Below are positions 12,677 to 26,167 of a stretch of DNA of 64,000 nt, piece by piece. Where the stretch lies: the NCBI GenBank assembly GCA_946699065.1, contig CAMPDV010000193.1, forward strand, positions 248,001-312,000. The letters run 5' to 3'. The translations under genes were made by a program, and so were the position numbers. A model generated the notes under the pieces. The model did not search any database. It saw only the letters and a program-made list of their open reading frames with translations, and was not told where the DNA came from. The first letter of the stretch is position 1. The number at the start of each line of letters is the position of its first letter. This DNA is from Loxodes magnus (lineage: Eukaryota > Ciliophora > Karyorelictea > Loxodida > Loxodidae).

Positions 12677-15600
12677 ATGTAAGAACAAACTTAAGACTAT
12701 TGAATTGCATCTTCTAGTTTAGCGGAGTACGGATAAAGAGATATTGATAAAATGTCTTCTAATCTCAAAGGATTTCTGTAAATTAGCACTGAGCTGTAAA
12801 CTTCTCAACCTCTTAGTGGAGTTAATATTGCTTGTGTCATCCATATAAACTCCTTATCAGCTGTCTTCATTGAAGCTCTTAAAAATCTAGGAGCGAATGT
12901 ACAGTGTGCTGGTTGTAAATTTTTAAATACTGATGATAAAGCTGCTGCTTGCTTGGCTGTAAAGAAGATAGCTAAAGTTTTCTCCTTCAAGGGATAAAGC
13001 TACTAAGAATACTTCTAAAGTCTGAAGAGAGTTCTAGTGTTTTCTGGAGACTAAGGACCTGACTTGCTAATAGATGATTTAGGTGTTTTAGCTTAGTTTA
13101 TTCATATTTGCACCAAAGCAGAAGACTATTTCCTCTCTAATAGGGCAATACCTACTATTGAAAGCTTAGGGTTCCCGGAATTTTAATTAGAAGCGACAAT
13201 TAAAGTTTAGAAAACTTGATTAGCAAGCCTTAACGAATTTATCTAAGACTCTCTGAAAAAAGACTCTCTATATTTTAAAAGACACATAAAGAGCGTGATA
13301 GGCTGCATTGATAATACTCTATAAGGTTCTCAAGTAATTGAAGAAATATTCTAGACTCAAGGTTTGAACTTTCCATGCATTCAAATATACGATTTTATAA
13401 GAACCAGACACAGCATTCACAGAGTTCTCTCTTTTTATGTCCCAAATATGCTAAGTTCTATATAAGATAATCTTAATTTATAGGGAAAAACAATAGTAAT
13501 ATCTGAGTTTAGTGAATATGGAGAATAAATAGCTAATGCATTCAAAAACATAAAGGGTGTTAATATTATAGTCCCTGACAATTAATAGTATGTTTCAAGC
13601 ATTGCTAGTATGTAAGGATATATTACTAAGAACTTTTATCAGGCAATATAAGAAGCTGATATTGTTCTAATTGTAGGCAATCAAGAGTTCAAGGTTGAAC
13701 ACTTTGAGAGAATGAAGAATAACGCATTATTTGTAAACATCTAGAATGAGACCTAGAAGGCAGTCATTCAAGTTAATTTGCTCAAGAAGCTATAAGGAGT
13801 GAGATTTGAAGCAGTTAAGCCTGAGCTTACAAAATATACACTAAACAGTGGAAAGTAAATATACATCTTAGCAGAAGGAAAGATAATAAACATACCATGC
13901 TGCATAGCGGAACTGCCAGATCCTTAAGCTTCAGCAATATTTAAATCAACTTTATTATCTCTGATAGATTTAAAAAATAACTGAAAGGTAACTTATACAG
14001 AGAAAAAAGTATATTAGCTTTAGGTTGATATATAGGAGAAGTACCTACCATTTAATTAAAATAAGACATATATACTTAAAAATAATAAAATGGAAGCTTC
14101 TCAAAAATTAAGTTCCTCTTAGTAAGCTATTTCTCCAAGAGAAAACTCACCTCAGAAGTTTCTAGACTATAACCAGGAGAAAGTAGAAATAGAAGCGTTG
14201 AGGATGAAAGTGAAGAATATGGAAAAGTATATTAAGAAGATGGAATAAGTAGTTCCTAAGGAAGTCACCTATACTGATATAGTGGAGACTGTTGATATAG
14301 GTAATGAGAAATTAAACTAGCTGGAAAACTAAATAGATACTTATAGAAAAGTAATCGAAAGTCTTAGATTGAAAACGGAAGAACCTATTGACGTTTGGTC
14401 TATTTACTAACCAATGAGTCAAATTATATGGCTCTTATTCTAAAATATTGTGACTTCAGGGGACAAACAAATGATAGGTGAAACTAAAGCTTATATAGGA
14501 AGTGTCGATAGCTCATTATAAAGCATTAGCAGAGATTCTAATGCTAAGCTAATGATTAAAGGAGCTCAATAGAAACTAGAAGTGATGAAAGAGCTTTCCA
14601 ATAAACAGAAGTATTGCTTAAGTTAGCTTCAGCTGATTTAGAATGAAATCATTAACAAACTTCCTCCTAAGTATCATATTGATCCTATTAAAGACTAATG
14701 GTAAATGATCTAATATGAAACTTATATAAAAGATGTACTAGAGAAGCTGATAAAGGATAGAAAAATGCAGGATTATATAATGATTTAGATCGAAAGCGGA
14801 AAAACTTATGCCTTGGAGAAAGATTTTGACAATTTAGTGATTTTAATAAGGAAAATCATTCCTGAAATACTTGAGCTGACTGATATTCAGCTTTTATACT
14901 AGAAGCAAGCATCACTAACTATCTCTGAAGGATTTGACATTCTTAATCAAATCATTCGCCACCCAAAGTTTAGTAACGAGTAGTTCAGACTTCTAAGCTA
15001 ATCTATAGAGTCATTTTAAAAGATTTTCGAAAGAACAAAAATATAGTGGGACTTGGTAGGAAAATTATAGAATGAGAACGAACTATTTTAGCGAAAATTG
15101 CAAGAATTAGAGATGGAAATACTCAGACTATAAAAAACCGAATGGCCGCTATAAAAGAGAGAATGTAAGCCTCCTGTAATATCCAATCAGCATCAATAAA
15201 AAATAAATATTGACTTACTTTATAACAGAAACATACCAGAAGAAGATTGGATTACCAAGGAAAAGTTAGAGGGATATTACTAGTTTTTAAATAAAATCAT
15301 AAGGAAAGAACAGAAAAACATTTAATTCTTGGGAGGAGATGCAAATCAGGATCTAAACCAAATTTTTCCTGAATCAGCTAATATAAACAAAAGACTTAGT
15401 TCTTAACTTCAAGCAATGCTTAATATGCAACGCCAACATAATAACTTGCAGATGAAGTTTTTGCAGGAAAGCTAGAAAACCTATTGTCTTCTCACTAAAT
15501 CCTCAAATTTACCAACAGATCTACTACTTCTAGAGTAAGAAAAGAGGAATATTGCAAGTAGATTGAATACAGAATTTTCATTAATGAAGGCAAAGTATGA

Positions 15601-18600
15601 TGAAATACTAACTAAGCAGGAAAAAGATTTAATTATCATCATTTCTGAAAGGGATCGATTGCTAAAGCAGCTATAAGATGATTCTTAAATAAGGTAAAAA
15701 GAAAATGAAGTAACGAGATTTGCTAAAATGATGAGCGAAAAAGATTTCGATCTTTTAAAGCTAAAAGAACAGTTTAGAAGTATTTCAGAGGAGAATGAAT
15801 TTCTTAAGTAGAAGGTAATATAGCACTTGAATATCCAGCTCAATGAAATAAAGAATACATCTTAACTTATTGAAAGAGAGCAGCAAATAAATGAAATCAT
15901 TTTGAAGAAAAAACTAAATGATTCCTAGAAGACTCCTATTATTTAAATTGAAGATGGCTTTTTAACATGTGTGGAATGCCTTGACTGCATTAAGAATGCA
16001 TTAAACTTGCTGAAGATTGAAAGTCAAGATACCCTTGATAGCCTAAGAGGAGCAAATATTCCTACTTATAGTCAACTTTTCGTTTTAGAGGTTAGGAAAA
16101 AAGAAGTAACGAAGGATTTCTAAGCAAGGATTAGAGAATTGAATGAAGAGATATAAAAGCTTAAATTACTTATTGCTGAAAAGGAAAATCAAATAAAAGA
16201 GCTGAACACTAGAATTTTGGTATTTGAGGAATAAAGGAAGTAGTTTGATGTCTAGAAGAGAGAATTGGAGTAGAAGATTAAGATACTACAGTAATAAATT
16301 GACCAACTTAAAACTGAAAGCATCAATCTATCAGTGACTAATAAATAAGTGGAATAAAGATTTTCTTAGCTTCAAAAGTAAATAAACGAGCTTAACTCAG
16401 AGCTAGAAAGATTGAAGATTGTCATTTAGTAAAAAGAGAATGAAATAAAAGAACAAATTAAGATCAAAATATAACTTGAAAATGAAATTAACCAGAAGAT
16501 AGTGGAAATTAAGGAGACTTAATAGAAATGTGATTAGATAAAAATCTAATTTAGATAGGCTCAGATCTAGGTTTAGGACCTGGAAATTAAAAATATTCAG
16601 TTACAAACTGACCTACAGAACAAAAATTGTGAGTTCTAAAGCTAGATAAAGCAGCTTGAAAATAAATTAGACACTTAAAGTCAAGAGATTAGTAGATATC
16701 AGTCAAGTGAAATTGAAAAGGTAAAAGAGAATGCTGATATAAAACTGAAAGTCGAGTTTCTTTAAAAAGAGATAAATAACTTATAGAGATAGCTTGAAGT
16801 ACTTCGAAAAGAGAAACAAAATACTGAATTTTTGGAGAAGGAATCTAAATATGTCTAACTATTGGCAGAAAAGGATGCTCATATCCAAGAATTAGCTACT
16901 AGATTATAAGGCTAATAACCTAACTAAGAAAACATAAAATAGCTATAGTAATTTATTATAGAACTAGAGTGCAAAAATGGAAATCTAATGTAAGAAGTGT
17001 AGAAATTGACTCTTAAAGCTAATAATTACGTATAAACACTGCATTAGCTAGAAGACTTGAAAAAATAGTTATAAAACTAAGATTTAACTCAGGATAAATC
17101 TCTTTTAGTTAATCAATATAGCGAGAAAAGCTAGGCATTGCAGCTAGAAAATTCCAAACTGTTGACTCAAACTTAGAATCTTGATAAGCATATATTGCAG
17201 CAGTAAAATAAGTTAGCCTAGTTTGAAAAAGAGATTTACTAATTGAGGGAGTAATTGAATGAGAAAAAAATTATGCAAAATAAGCTCGAAAGACAGATCT
17301 AAGAATATAAAATAGAATTAGAAGCTAGTGAATTATAAAACTCTAATCTCAAGTTAGATTTATAAAAGTGGACTACTAAGTCAAGTAATGCTCTAAAAAT
17401 GTAAGACACTCTCAATCAATCTCTTTATCAAAGTGCTAACTCTGTCAAATCTGAGAGAATCTGGTATGATTTAATGGATAAAATCAAACTAGAAAAAGCT
17501 CAAGCTATTTAAAGCAATGTTCTAATAGAGAAGACTAGGTTGTTATAAGAATCTCCAATGAGTCAATAAGCTGTTTTTCAGATTTTTGAAGAGTTCATGG
17601 ATGAAAAGTTTAGAGATGATTAGAAGTTAATAAGAACAAGGTCTATGCCTGATTTTATGCTGGAATTCTTATCTAGTAAAGGTTAAATTTCCCAACATTT
17701 ATCTATTCTAGCCTAACTATTAGCTAGTCTTAAACTAATGTGCTCTTCTAATCAAGAATATGGAATACTATTTGCTAAAATTTTGTAAGTTTACCATTAG
17801 AACCCCGTAGATCTAATCCTATGCGAATTTTTAGTGCTCATAAGAAAGCAATTCCAAGATAAACTGACATATTACTAAAGCTAAAGCTTAGTAAAGTAAA
17901 GCTTGTAGTAGTAAGAAAGAGGAGGCATGCTACCATTTAATGATGTCTTTGACTTAATACAGGATAACTTTATAAATGATAACATTGCTGCTTTACATAT
18001 TATGACTAAAGTAAAGCCTGACGCAATTCCTAAGGCTGAGTTTTTACTCTACATTATTATATGCAAGATGAATAAGCTAAATCTTAATCCTAAGAAACTT
18101 TACGCTTAACTGGACACTAATATGAGTGGATTCCTAAGTATAGAGGAATTCGTAGAAGGACTAAACAAACATTTGGATTTGTGGTTTGAAACTGAAGAGT
18201 TAGAGAATTTGATTGAATACGTTGATGACAATAGCTCAGGACTAATATCTTTTAATGAGTTTAGTAGTAAAATAGAGGAAGTAATAAGTCACAAAGGAAA
18301 CTAATAGTAAGCCTATTTAGTATCTAAATGTAAATTTTTAACTGCCATATGTGATGAGTATGAAGAGAAAAGAGAAAGGGACTATTAAATCTTGCAGAGC
18401 ATCTTCAATTAAGCTTCTCTTAATAGAGATAGAACAATGTCCTTTAAAGAGTTCGAGAAGCAATGCTAGCAAATACAACAAAACTTGCAAAGAGAAAAAA
18501 TCAAATAAATGTTTGATAATTATTAAGATCAAATGAATGGAGAACTCACAGGAAAAATAAATCAAGATTCCTTTATTCTAACTCTATATGTAAATGAAAT

Positions 18601-20267
18601 TGGAGGATTTGGCTTTGGAGATTTTAGTAACTTTTATTACTTTAGAATCGCCTAGAAAGAGAATTATTTCATAGGAATTTAGCGAGAAAGATAGCTGGTA
18701 TTGAGATTTACCAATTTTCTAAATTTAATTCATAAATCATTAAACTAATTTGCTTTGAACCTTCTTCCGTTATTATCTCAGAAAACGCCTTTTATTAGTA
18801 TATCCTTTTATGGTTAAGCTAATTTAAAAATAAAGCATCTTCTTGCTATTCTTACTTTAAGTAGTCTCAATTATACCTAAGGCCAAAATCTCAGCTTTAG
18901 GCTACTAATTATTCTTATTATGTGAGAGTAGTTGAGATAGAGGTTTGCTAATAAGATAAATATTCAAAGCTTTTAATTTTTTACTGAAGAAACTTGTAAA
19001 AAGCTTGGTATTTTTTAGTTTAAACCTGCTAATCTAAGATAAATGTCAAATCTCTTTTATGACAAACTAAACAACTAAGAAATCCAAATTCTGCAAAACT
19101 ACGCAGAAAGAGGTAAGTTTAAATAATAGGTTAGTCTAATAATGTGAGTCATAGCTAAAAAAGAGCATAGAAAGTGACTATAATGAATTTTAAGAGACTA
19201 CTAAGTTTCCTGAGTATAAAACCTATTAGACTTATTAAGATCCTCATTTTCAATCTATTCGAGAAAAGCCTCCTCTTTGGTCACCAAACTAATTTGATAC
19301 TGAAAATATGCTATCTCCCTCTAGTCTGCCTCCTAGATATACTCCTTGCTAGAAATAAAAAACAGAACTTACAAAATCAGATTTATTTACTCCCTAATCT
19401 TAGTTTGAATCTGAAGCTATGCAAAAGATAGACAACCTGCTGATGTAGTTGGAACTTGAATCAAAAAGTAGAAAAAAGGCCTACGAGGAACAAGTATAAT
19501 AATAGAAAATTTTAAGGAAAGAGTCAAAATCCTCTGTAAAAGAGAAGAAGTAAGAAAGAAAGTGAAGCTTTGAAAAGTAAAATGATGAATGGTCCTTTAA
19601 TAAAAGGAAATATCCTAAGACTGCTTTGTAAAGTGATTCTGAATTAAACATCAAATCTTCCAGTCTTAGACCTTTTAAGGAAAGAGTAAAGAAACAAAAG
19701 AATTAGTCCCTTAGAAAATCGAGAAAAAAATCTTCTGGAAGAGTTGGCTCTTCAAGTCCTGTTTTGAAGAGAGCTAGTGAAAGGAAGAAAAAACACACAC
19801 TATCTTCTCCTTTACTGAGAAATGAACTTATTAGAGAAAAATTTAAGTAGAACAAACCTTTATCCTCAAGTAGGTCATTAAGGAAAAACTCCTCATATGA
19901 ATAATCGACTTTCAGCGAAAAAATAAAAAAACAGTTTAAAGAAAGTTAACCTCGCAGAAAAAAGAGTAGAAGCAAAAAAAGCGAAACGCTAATGACACAG
20001 AAAGAGCAATTATAAGAATTAAAAAAGCTATGCAAAATAATTAAGGAGCACTGCAAAATTTGCCCTCGATTAAGAAATACAATAAAGTTGGCTGGAGGAT
20101 TTAGAGTGCTAGATCTATATTAAAATACTGATATTTAGCATAAAATTTAAAGTTATTTAGCTTTCTTAGGAAATTCTATCAAGCTTTGCTATTAAAGTAT
20201 TAAAAACTATTTAAGGAAAATAGGTTTATAAACTATTAAACGTTAAAGTAAACAAGAGCAAAACTGA
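12677..20267 (+). CDS. giant SAHH-like pseudoenzyme, coiled coil, EF hands
   Basis: About 2,520 residues, read as 12,677-19,112 joined to 19,135-20,267 across a 22-nt GTAAGT...TTAG intron. Residues 1-450 resemble S-adenosylhomocysteine hydrolase from end to end: start region L-A-E-Y-G-Q-R-D-I, then C-V-I-H-I-N (the histidine is kept), N-T-D-D-K-A-A-A, F-S-F-K-G, L-L-I-D-D-L-G, and H-F-E-R-M-K-N-N-A-L. However the GGD after DD, the EE-TTTG loop, the K...D pair, the GxGxxG NAD turn (here E-F-S-E-Y-G-E) and the GHFDxEI motif are replaced, so catalysis is unlikely. Residues 480-1,700 are coiled coil. EF hands follow at about 18,112 (D-T-N-M-S-G-F-L-S-I-E-E) and 18,223 (D-D-N-S-S-G-L-I-S-F-N-E). 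The tail is basic and Ser/Lys-rich. Only five in-frame TGA occur (12,701, 13,217, 13,982, 18,923, 19,563), all fitting Trp. Likely a calcium-regulated structural or cytoskeletal protein; the exact stop is uncertain. Confidence 0.8.
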
Positions 20268-23200
20268 TTAATTTTTTAAGGAGTTAAATATAAAATCTGC
20301 ATACAAAACCAAAGCAAAAGCTTTTAAATTTTTAAGGTTCTTTTTACTTTAAGAAATATAGGTATAAATAAATTTCCTAATTAAATATACTCACAATATA
20401 CTTTAAGTTCCCTTTTAAGTTCTTTCTAATCAATTTAACTTTAAAAGAGTGATAAATCCCTTTTTAATAAGTCATACTTACTAACTATTTTGTGGTATTA
20501 ATTGCTAAAGAGAATAATCCAATTAGCATTGATGCTAACTTAATAATCCATCCCACTTACTAGTATAAGGTTGATTATTTAAAATAGTGCCATTAGAAAT
20601 CTAATAAGCTCCCTTTTACTTTTCTACATATCCAACTAAGTATTATGATCACTTTAATTGGAACTTAGATATAAATAAAGGGAGATACCAGAGAATTGAT
20701 AATACTTTAAGTTTGAACTTAATTTTTCATCAACTAAAAATTAACAAATCTAAGAGTTTATTCTACTAAGTAAGTTATTCATCTTCTAAAGAAGATCATT
20801 CTTTGTCTGAAAATAAGGTAGAAATAGTAAAGGGTAAAAAGTATGTAAATTAAAGAAAACATCTCAAATAGGATTTACACTTACTCTATATTATTTTAGA
20901 CTCTGTTTTGTATAGTATCATTTTTTAGTTCTGGTATTACTCAGCTTGGATGCATACTTTGTATCTGTCTCGTCAATTTTGTAACTAGTTAACTAAAATC
21001 CATTTTCCTTCTACTTAAAAGAAATTAGTTCATACACCTTTTATTTTAAAGCTCTACTATAATTTATACTTATAAAGAGCTTATTTACTCAATTTATTTC
21101 TCTACTTGCTTTTCCCTTTTGCTATAAGATTATTTGGTAATCAATAGGCAGGAATAAGAGATAAAGCTAAATATGATATATCCAAGTTGACTATCTTATT
21201 ACTTTATTCTAGATATTCCAGTACCTTTTGATTAATACTAGCTGCAGCTATTAGAGATCTAGAACAAGGTATAAACCTCAAATACTTAGGAAGAATTTTC
21301 TATTTATGCTAGAATTTTCAAAAACCAAATCCGTAGTCTTTAGTCTATCTCTTTTAATTAACTAAACAAGCTTAAAGCCAAGAATTTCACATATATATAT
21401 AGTAAAATGCTAAGGAAAAGAGCATTATTTTTAATTAAGTTAAGCAAACAATTTATCTTATTCAGATTCCCTTAAAATTGCAAAGATTTTAAAGTTCTAA
21501 TTTATTAGAAAGATTTAAGAAAAAAGTAATTACGAAATAAGTAACGAAAATCATTAAATTTGCTTCATTTCTAAAAATAGAGTTGCTAATTAGCAAAAGA
21601 TATCATGCTTAAAAGCATTTAAATCTATAAATAGAATTGAAAATTAAATTTTATAAGGTTGATGGCTGGATGGATAGAGCAAATAGATTCTAAATGAATT
21701 TTATAATAAGTAAGAATCTATTTGTATATTACTTGTCATATCTATGATTGCTGATAAGTAAAAATACTATGCATTTTGTTACTGAAATATTTAAAATTTA
21801 CTTTGCTAAGATTGTGAAGATAGAAATAATACTAAGATGCTGCTTATTATTATGGAGACGTTAAGTATTTCTAAATACTTAAAATTTGCTATTCTATTTA
21901 TGTTTTATTGGTATTTCATACCATCTCCTCATGAAATTTGACCAAGCTGTTTTTTATTATTAAATCGTTATTTTGAGGAAGGTATTTTAAATTATATCGA
22001 ACTTTGATATCCAAAATTTTATCTGGATCTCTCTATCAATGGCAAAATAGACAAATCTAGGCATTTCTTTCATCTAAATAGTATTTTATTAATTAAAAGA
22101 AATTGAAGTGGCTTTAAGCAGATCAATTTTACTTTTTTCCAACAATCTAGAAGAAGATTCTTGAGATAATATACTTTAATTTAAACTTAACTTCGATAGT
22201 ATTATCATTTTATATAATTGAACTTTCCATGTATTCTTATGGCAATTTTAAATCAAAAATTCAAATTATTTTAGATTAGCTCTGTATAGCTATCTACCTT
22301 CAAAACGATTATCTTAAATTAATAGTTAAATTCTTAAACTAAACTCTTCATTAGAATTCTAAAAGATTATTCTCTTTGATATCGTGTTGATTTATTTTCC
22401 TTAGTCTTTATAAGATGTGATTAGACTTATTTCTTTCATCCTGGATCTTAGCTTTAATATAATCTATTGAAATACATATTCTTCATTTTATCCTTCACTT
22501 TTAATTCATTCTTAAGCTAATATCTCACTATTAGATTGTTTAAGTGCTTTCTTCTTTTAGACTTAATTAGGATTTAGCTTATATAAGATAAAAATAAATC
22601 TAGATTTTTAGATGGAAATTTTTAATCAATAAGTCTTTTGAAAGTCTTAATTGCTCAAAAAGGGAATTAGGTTAAACTTTTATCTTTTAAGAGTAAGGTA
22701 AAGATGAATGCTTAAGGAGTAATTTAAACATATAAAAAGAATCTCTAAGTTAATTTTGTCAATACTTATAGAAGATTCCATCAAATTATCGTTATACATT
22801 TGGCTACTTTGTTTTAGAACAAAGGTACCATTATTGTTTTCCTGCTATTTAGATTTCTATATGAATATACTTTTCCTTATACTGATATGAAGATAAATAA
22901 TCTGCTAAGACTATTTTATTTTAATTAATAAGCATTATTAAAGTAAGTTTAACTTCTTTAGCTTTAAATAAGAAAATCCTTACTATTTATCTCTTTTCAC
23001 TCTTCTTATATTGAAGTATGCAAGTTCCTTTTAGCTGAAATAATTTGGTATTTCCTTTTTTAAAGTTAAATTGATTATATATTATATAGAAGTTATTTGT
23101 GTGATGGATATATACTCATTTTAGAGCTTATAATAGAGAAGAGAGTTAAAATATAATTTCTTGATATTATGAATAAGCTGTCTTTTTATATAATAAGCAT

Positions 23201-23977
23201 AAAGCTCTTTCCTACTTATTTCATTCCTCATTAATAGAAATACCCAGCAATTTATAGCATTAATGAATTGCTATTTTCCCTTAATAATATAATACCCTCA
23301 ATTTTTATCCAATCTGCTGCATTTTTACCGAAAATTAATTATTTTAGCATCAATAATCCAATTCTTTGAAATCTATTTAATTAAATCTAAATAATATCAG
23401 TACTAATCCAATACTTATAAAGCTAGTTAAGGAAAGACAGAGAAATTAGCATACTAAATAATAGCTTAAGCAGCTAATCAAATATCTACTTATAGTACCA
23501 TATTTAATATTTAAGCACTCTGTTATTAGACTTATATCAACTTTTATTACCTCACTTTTACACTTCTAGTACTTGCTTCTAATAAGACTTTAGACTATAT
23601 GGCTTTAGTTTGGTATAGCACTGATTATACTAACGAAATGCTAATTATGGATTTAATAGATTAGTATAAATTTCACTGGCAGTATGAGTTTAATAGTTAG
23701 TAATCTTAAGCATAATTAGATGCCTTTTTGTATAGGATGAATATATAACTATATAGATTAAGTCAAACATTAGAGGTATCTTAATACTAATAAATTCAAC
23801 TATAAGTATACAGTAAAAGCATAAGGGATGTATTACTCTCTTTAAGGATAGAAAATTAGCTAGTTAATAGAAGTTATAGAATTTAGGTTTCATTTGAAAA
23901 TAAAGAGCATACAAAGTAAGTGAAAGGAGGAATATAAAGTATACAAAGTAGTAGTTGATAATTAAAAGGGAAGATGT
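20268..23977. other. AT-rich; possible minus-strand membrane protein unresolved
   Basis: Between about 21,560 and 20,180 two minus frames carry few TGA (three and four in 460 codons against twelve in the third), which hints at a membrane-protein gene, but I cannot decide the frame, start or stop. On the plus strand 23,173-23,955 is TGA-free in one frame (261 codons) and could be an upstream exon of the coiled-coil gene, yet no intron joins it in phase. The remainder shows nothing. Confidence 0.3.
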
Positions 23978-25933
23978 ATGATTAAAAGAGTTTAAAGTGA
24001 CTTTAATTGTTAATTCGAGTTGGTTAGGCTTATATAAATGGAGATTAGAAACTAAGTATAAGTATAGATTAAGAGTCAGACATTGACTGAAGTTCCCTTA
24101 ATGGACTTTAAATTGAATTTTGAATCTCTGAAAGTCTATTTGACTTAAATGAGTGAAGTGGTTACTTAACATGCTAAGGTTTTGAACAGTCTTCAAAACC
24201 AAATTTTGGATAAAATTCCAGCGAACGATGTAATAGAGATTGTGATGTAAGGTGGCAGATCGATAAATTAGCAACTAGGAATTCAATAGAATGAACCTAA
24301 GTAAAAAGGTTTGAATCAAGCTAGTGAATATCAGTGTAACGCTTTCAACACCATTTGTGCTTACATCTAACAATTTTTTGGCTTTAGATCAAAATGTGAA
24401 AATTAGTTAAAAGCCCATGACACTAAAATTAAAGAAAAGCTAAGCAAAAAGAAATTCAAAGAGAAGTATAAAAAACTAAAAACAAAGCTAAGGAAAGAGA
24501 TGAGTGAGTAAAGGGATGAACTACAAAGCTAAATTAATAAAATAGAGGAAGATATAAACTAAAAGTGAAAAGACCTTGAGGAAAAGATGAACTAACTTGA
24601 AGTTAAAACATATTGAAAGATAAAGGACTGTGAAGATCTACTCAAAGTAAGAGTTAACGAATAATTTGTACTAGACGCTTGCAAAAATACAGAAGATAGT
24701 ATTAAGAAAGAGTTGATTAATGTTAGATCTAGCTTCTAAATGACATTGGACTAGTAAATATCACTATTCAAAACTCAGCTAAGAAATATGGATAATTAAG
24801 TCTAAAGCAATTTAAATGAAAATAAAAGAGTTTTAAAAGAAATAGAGTCTAAAATACCTGATCTTGCATTGAAATCTGATGTCTAGAATCTAGAAGAATA
24901 AATAAAAGCACTCAAGCAAAAAGATGAACTATAGTTAGCTATATAGAGAATAGATAGGAACGAGATAGATATTAGAGGTATTCTAAAATAAGTTGAAATG
25001 TGCTTGAAAGATAGTCAAACTGTGCAATGGGTATTCGAAAAGATGGGAAAGCTTGAAGTTAATTTGCTTAAATTTAAAGATGTAAGTATTTTACCTTCAG
25101 TAATTCGAAATTTATGCTACTAGGTAATGAGTCACTGATGAAATTAATAAAGGTCTCTATGGATTTCAAAACGTTTAGCATCTTATGGATAAAGAAATTC
25201 AGGCAGGCTCTTAACTTGCAAGCTCTCACCCTTCTGCTCCTGATCTAAGACTAGATCTTAACAAATTGAAAGAAAAAATAACAGACGATATGGCTAACTT
25301 TGATAAAAAGATATAGAAACTGCTAAGAGAGCTAGATATTAAGAAGATAATGAGAGATATCAAGACTAAAGCAGATGATACTTAAACTAAGTAAGAATTC
25401 GATTAGCATGAGTTTAAGATTACAATGATAGAAAAGGCAACTTTGCAAAACAACAAGGATATTGAAAGTCTGCAAGCTCTACTTAAAAAGATTCTAAATG
25501 CTATGTCTTAACTGAGCACTTCTTAAAATGGACCAATTTGTGTAACGAAAAAAGGATTTATGCCTCATTTCTGTCTATCATGCGGAAAAAGTGAATAGTA
25601 ATTTGAAAGTCTCTTTAAAGTGAAAGGTACAGATGGACGATTTTATAAAGCTGACAGAAATCTGGTTCAATCTTCACAAGAAAGAAAGCATATGAGTATT
25701 GTAACTCAACCAGATAATAAGCAATTTGATAGCGATTACACCTAACTCTAAGCTTAGACTTAGAGAGAAAGTTAAATAATTCATAGTCAAGAATATCCAA
25801 ATTTTGAAGGAGGATATAAAAGGCCACAAAGCACGAAAAGAACATATCAGCAAGTAACTTCAGTATAGAAGACTAGCGAGATTATACATGTAATAATTTT
25901 ATTTAGATAAGACCTTCAAGCGCAAAAAAGTGA
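23978..25933 (+). CDS. coiled-coil protein with C-x2-C motif
   Basis: A 639-residue protein from three exons: 23,978-25,081, 25,101-25,889 and 25,907-25,933. Both introns (19 and 17 nt, GTAAG...TTCAG and GTAAT...TTTAG) are demanded by frame changes, and the second brings a TGA stop into register after R-P-S-A-K-K. Residues 30-110 include M-D-F-K-L-N-F-E-S-L; 140-520 are coiled coil rich in Lys/Glu/Gln; near residue 525 a segment with F-C-L-S-C-G-K could bind zinc or form a small finger, followed by a disordered Gln/Ser tail. In-frame TGA at 24,566, 24,614 and 25,128 are read as Trp (N-Q-K-W-K-D, K-T-Y-W-K-I, T-R-Q-W-V-T). It lies 235 nt upstream of another gene on the same strand. The layout suggests a cytoskeletal or basal-body component, but I do not recognise a family. 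The true start may lie upstream. Confidence 0.7.
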
Positions 25934-26167
25934 TTTTTTTATTAAACTTTATTCTCATAAAATATTCATACTAAAGACTCACTTTCTATGCTTCATTATA
26001 GTAATATACATCTCTTTAAAATCACAAAGACATACTAGTGATAAGGCATTCCTAAAATTATCCATTTATTGTCTATCTTTAATTCCACATGTATATGAAA
26101 AAAAGGGATTAATAAGGTTTAAGAGCGTGATTATTTAGTGACAGGAAGTAAAAATTCTTAACGATAA

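Noticed and set aside
17761-17810. 16-nt intron starting GTAAGT in the giant gene
   Set aside because: The reading frame is continuous across it and removal would break the frame leading into the EF hands.
20180-21560. Minus-strand membrane protein antisense to the end of the giant gene
   Set aside because: Two frames look equally plausible, neither has a clear start, and one would overlap the giant gene's 3' end; left as unresolved.
23173-23955. TGA-free 261-codon frame upstream of the coiled-coil gene
   Set aside because: Suggestive, but no GT-AG interval of the right phase joins it to the downstream exon and no motif supports it.
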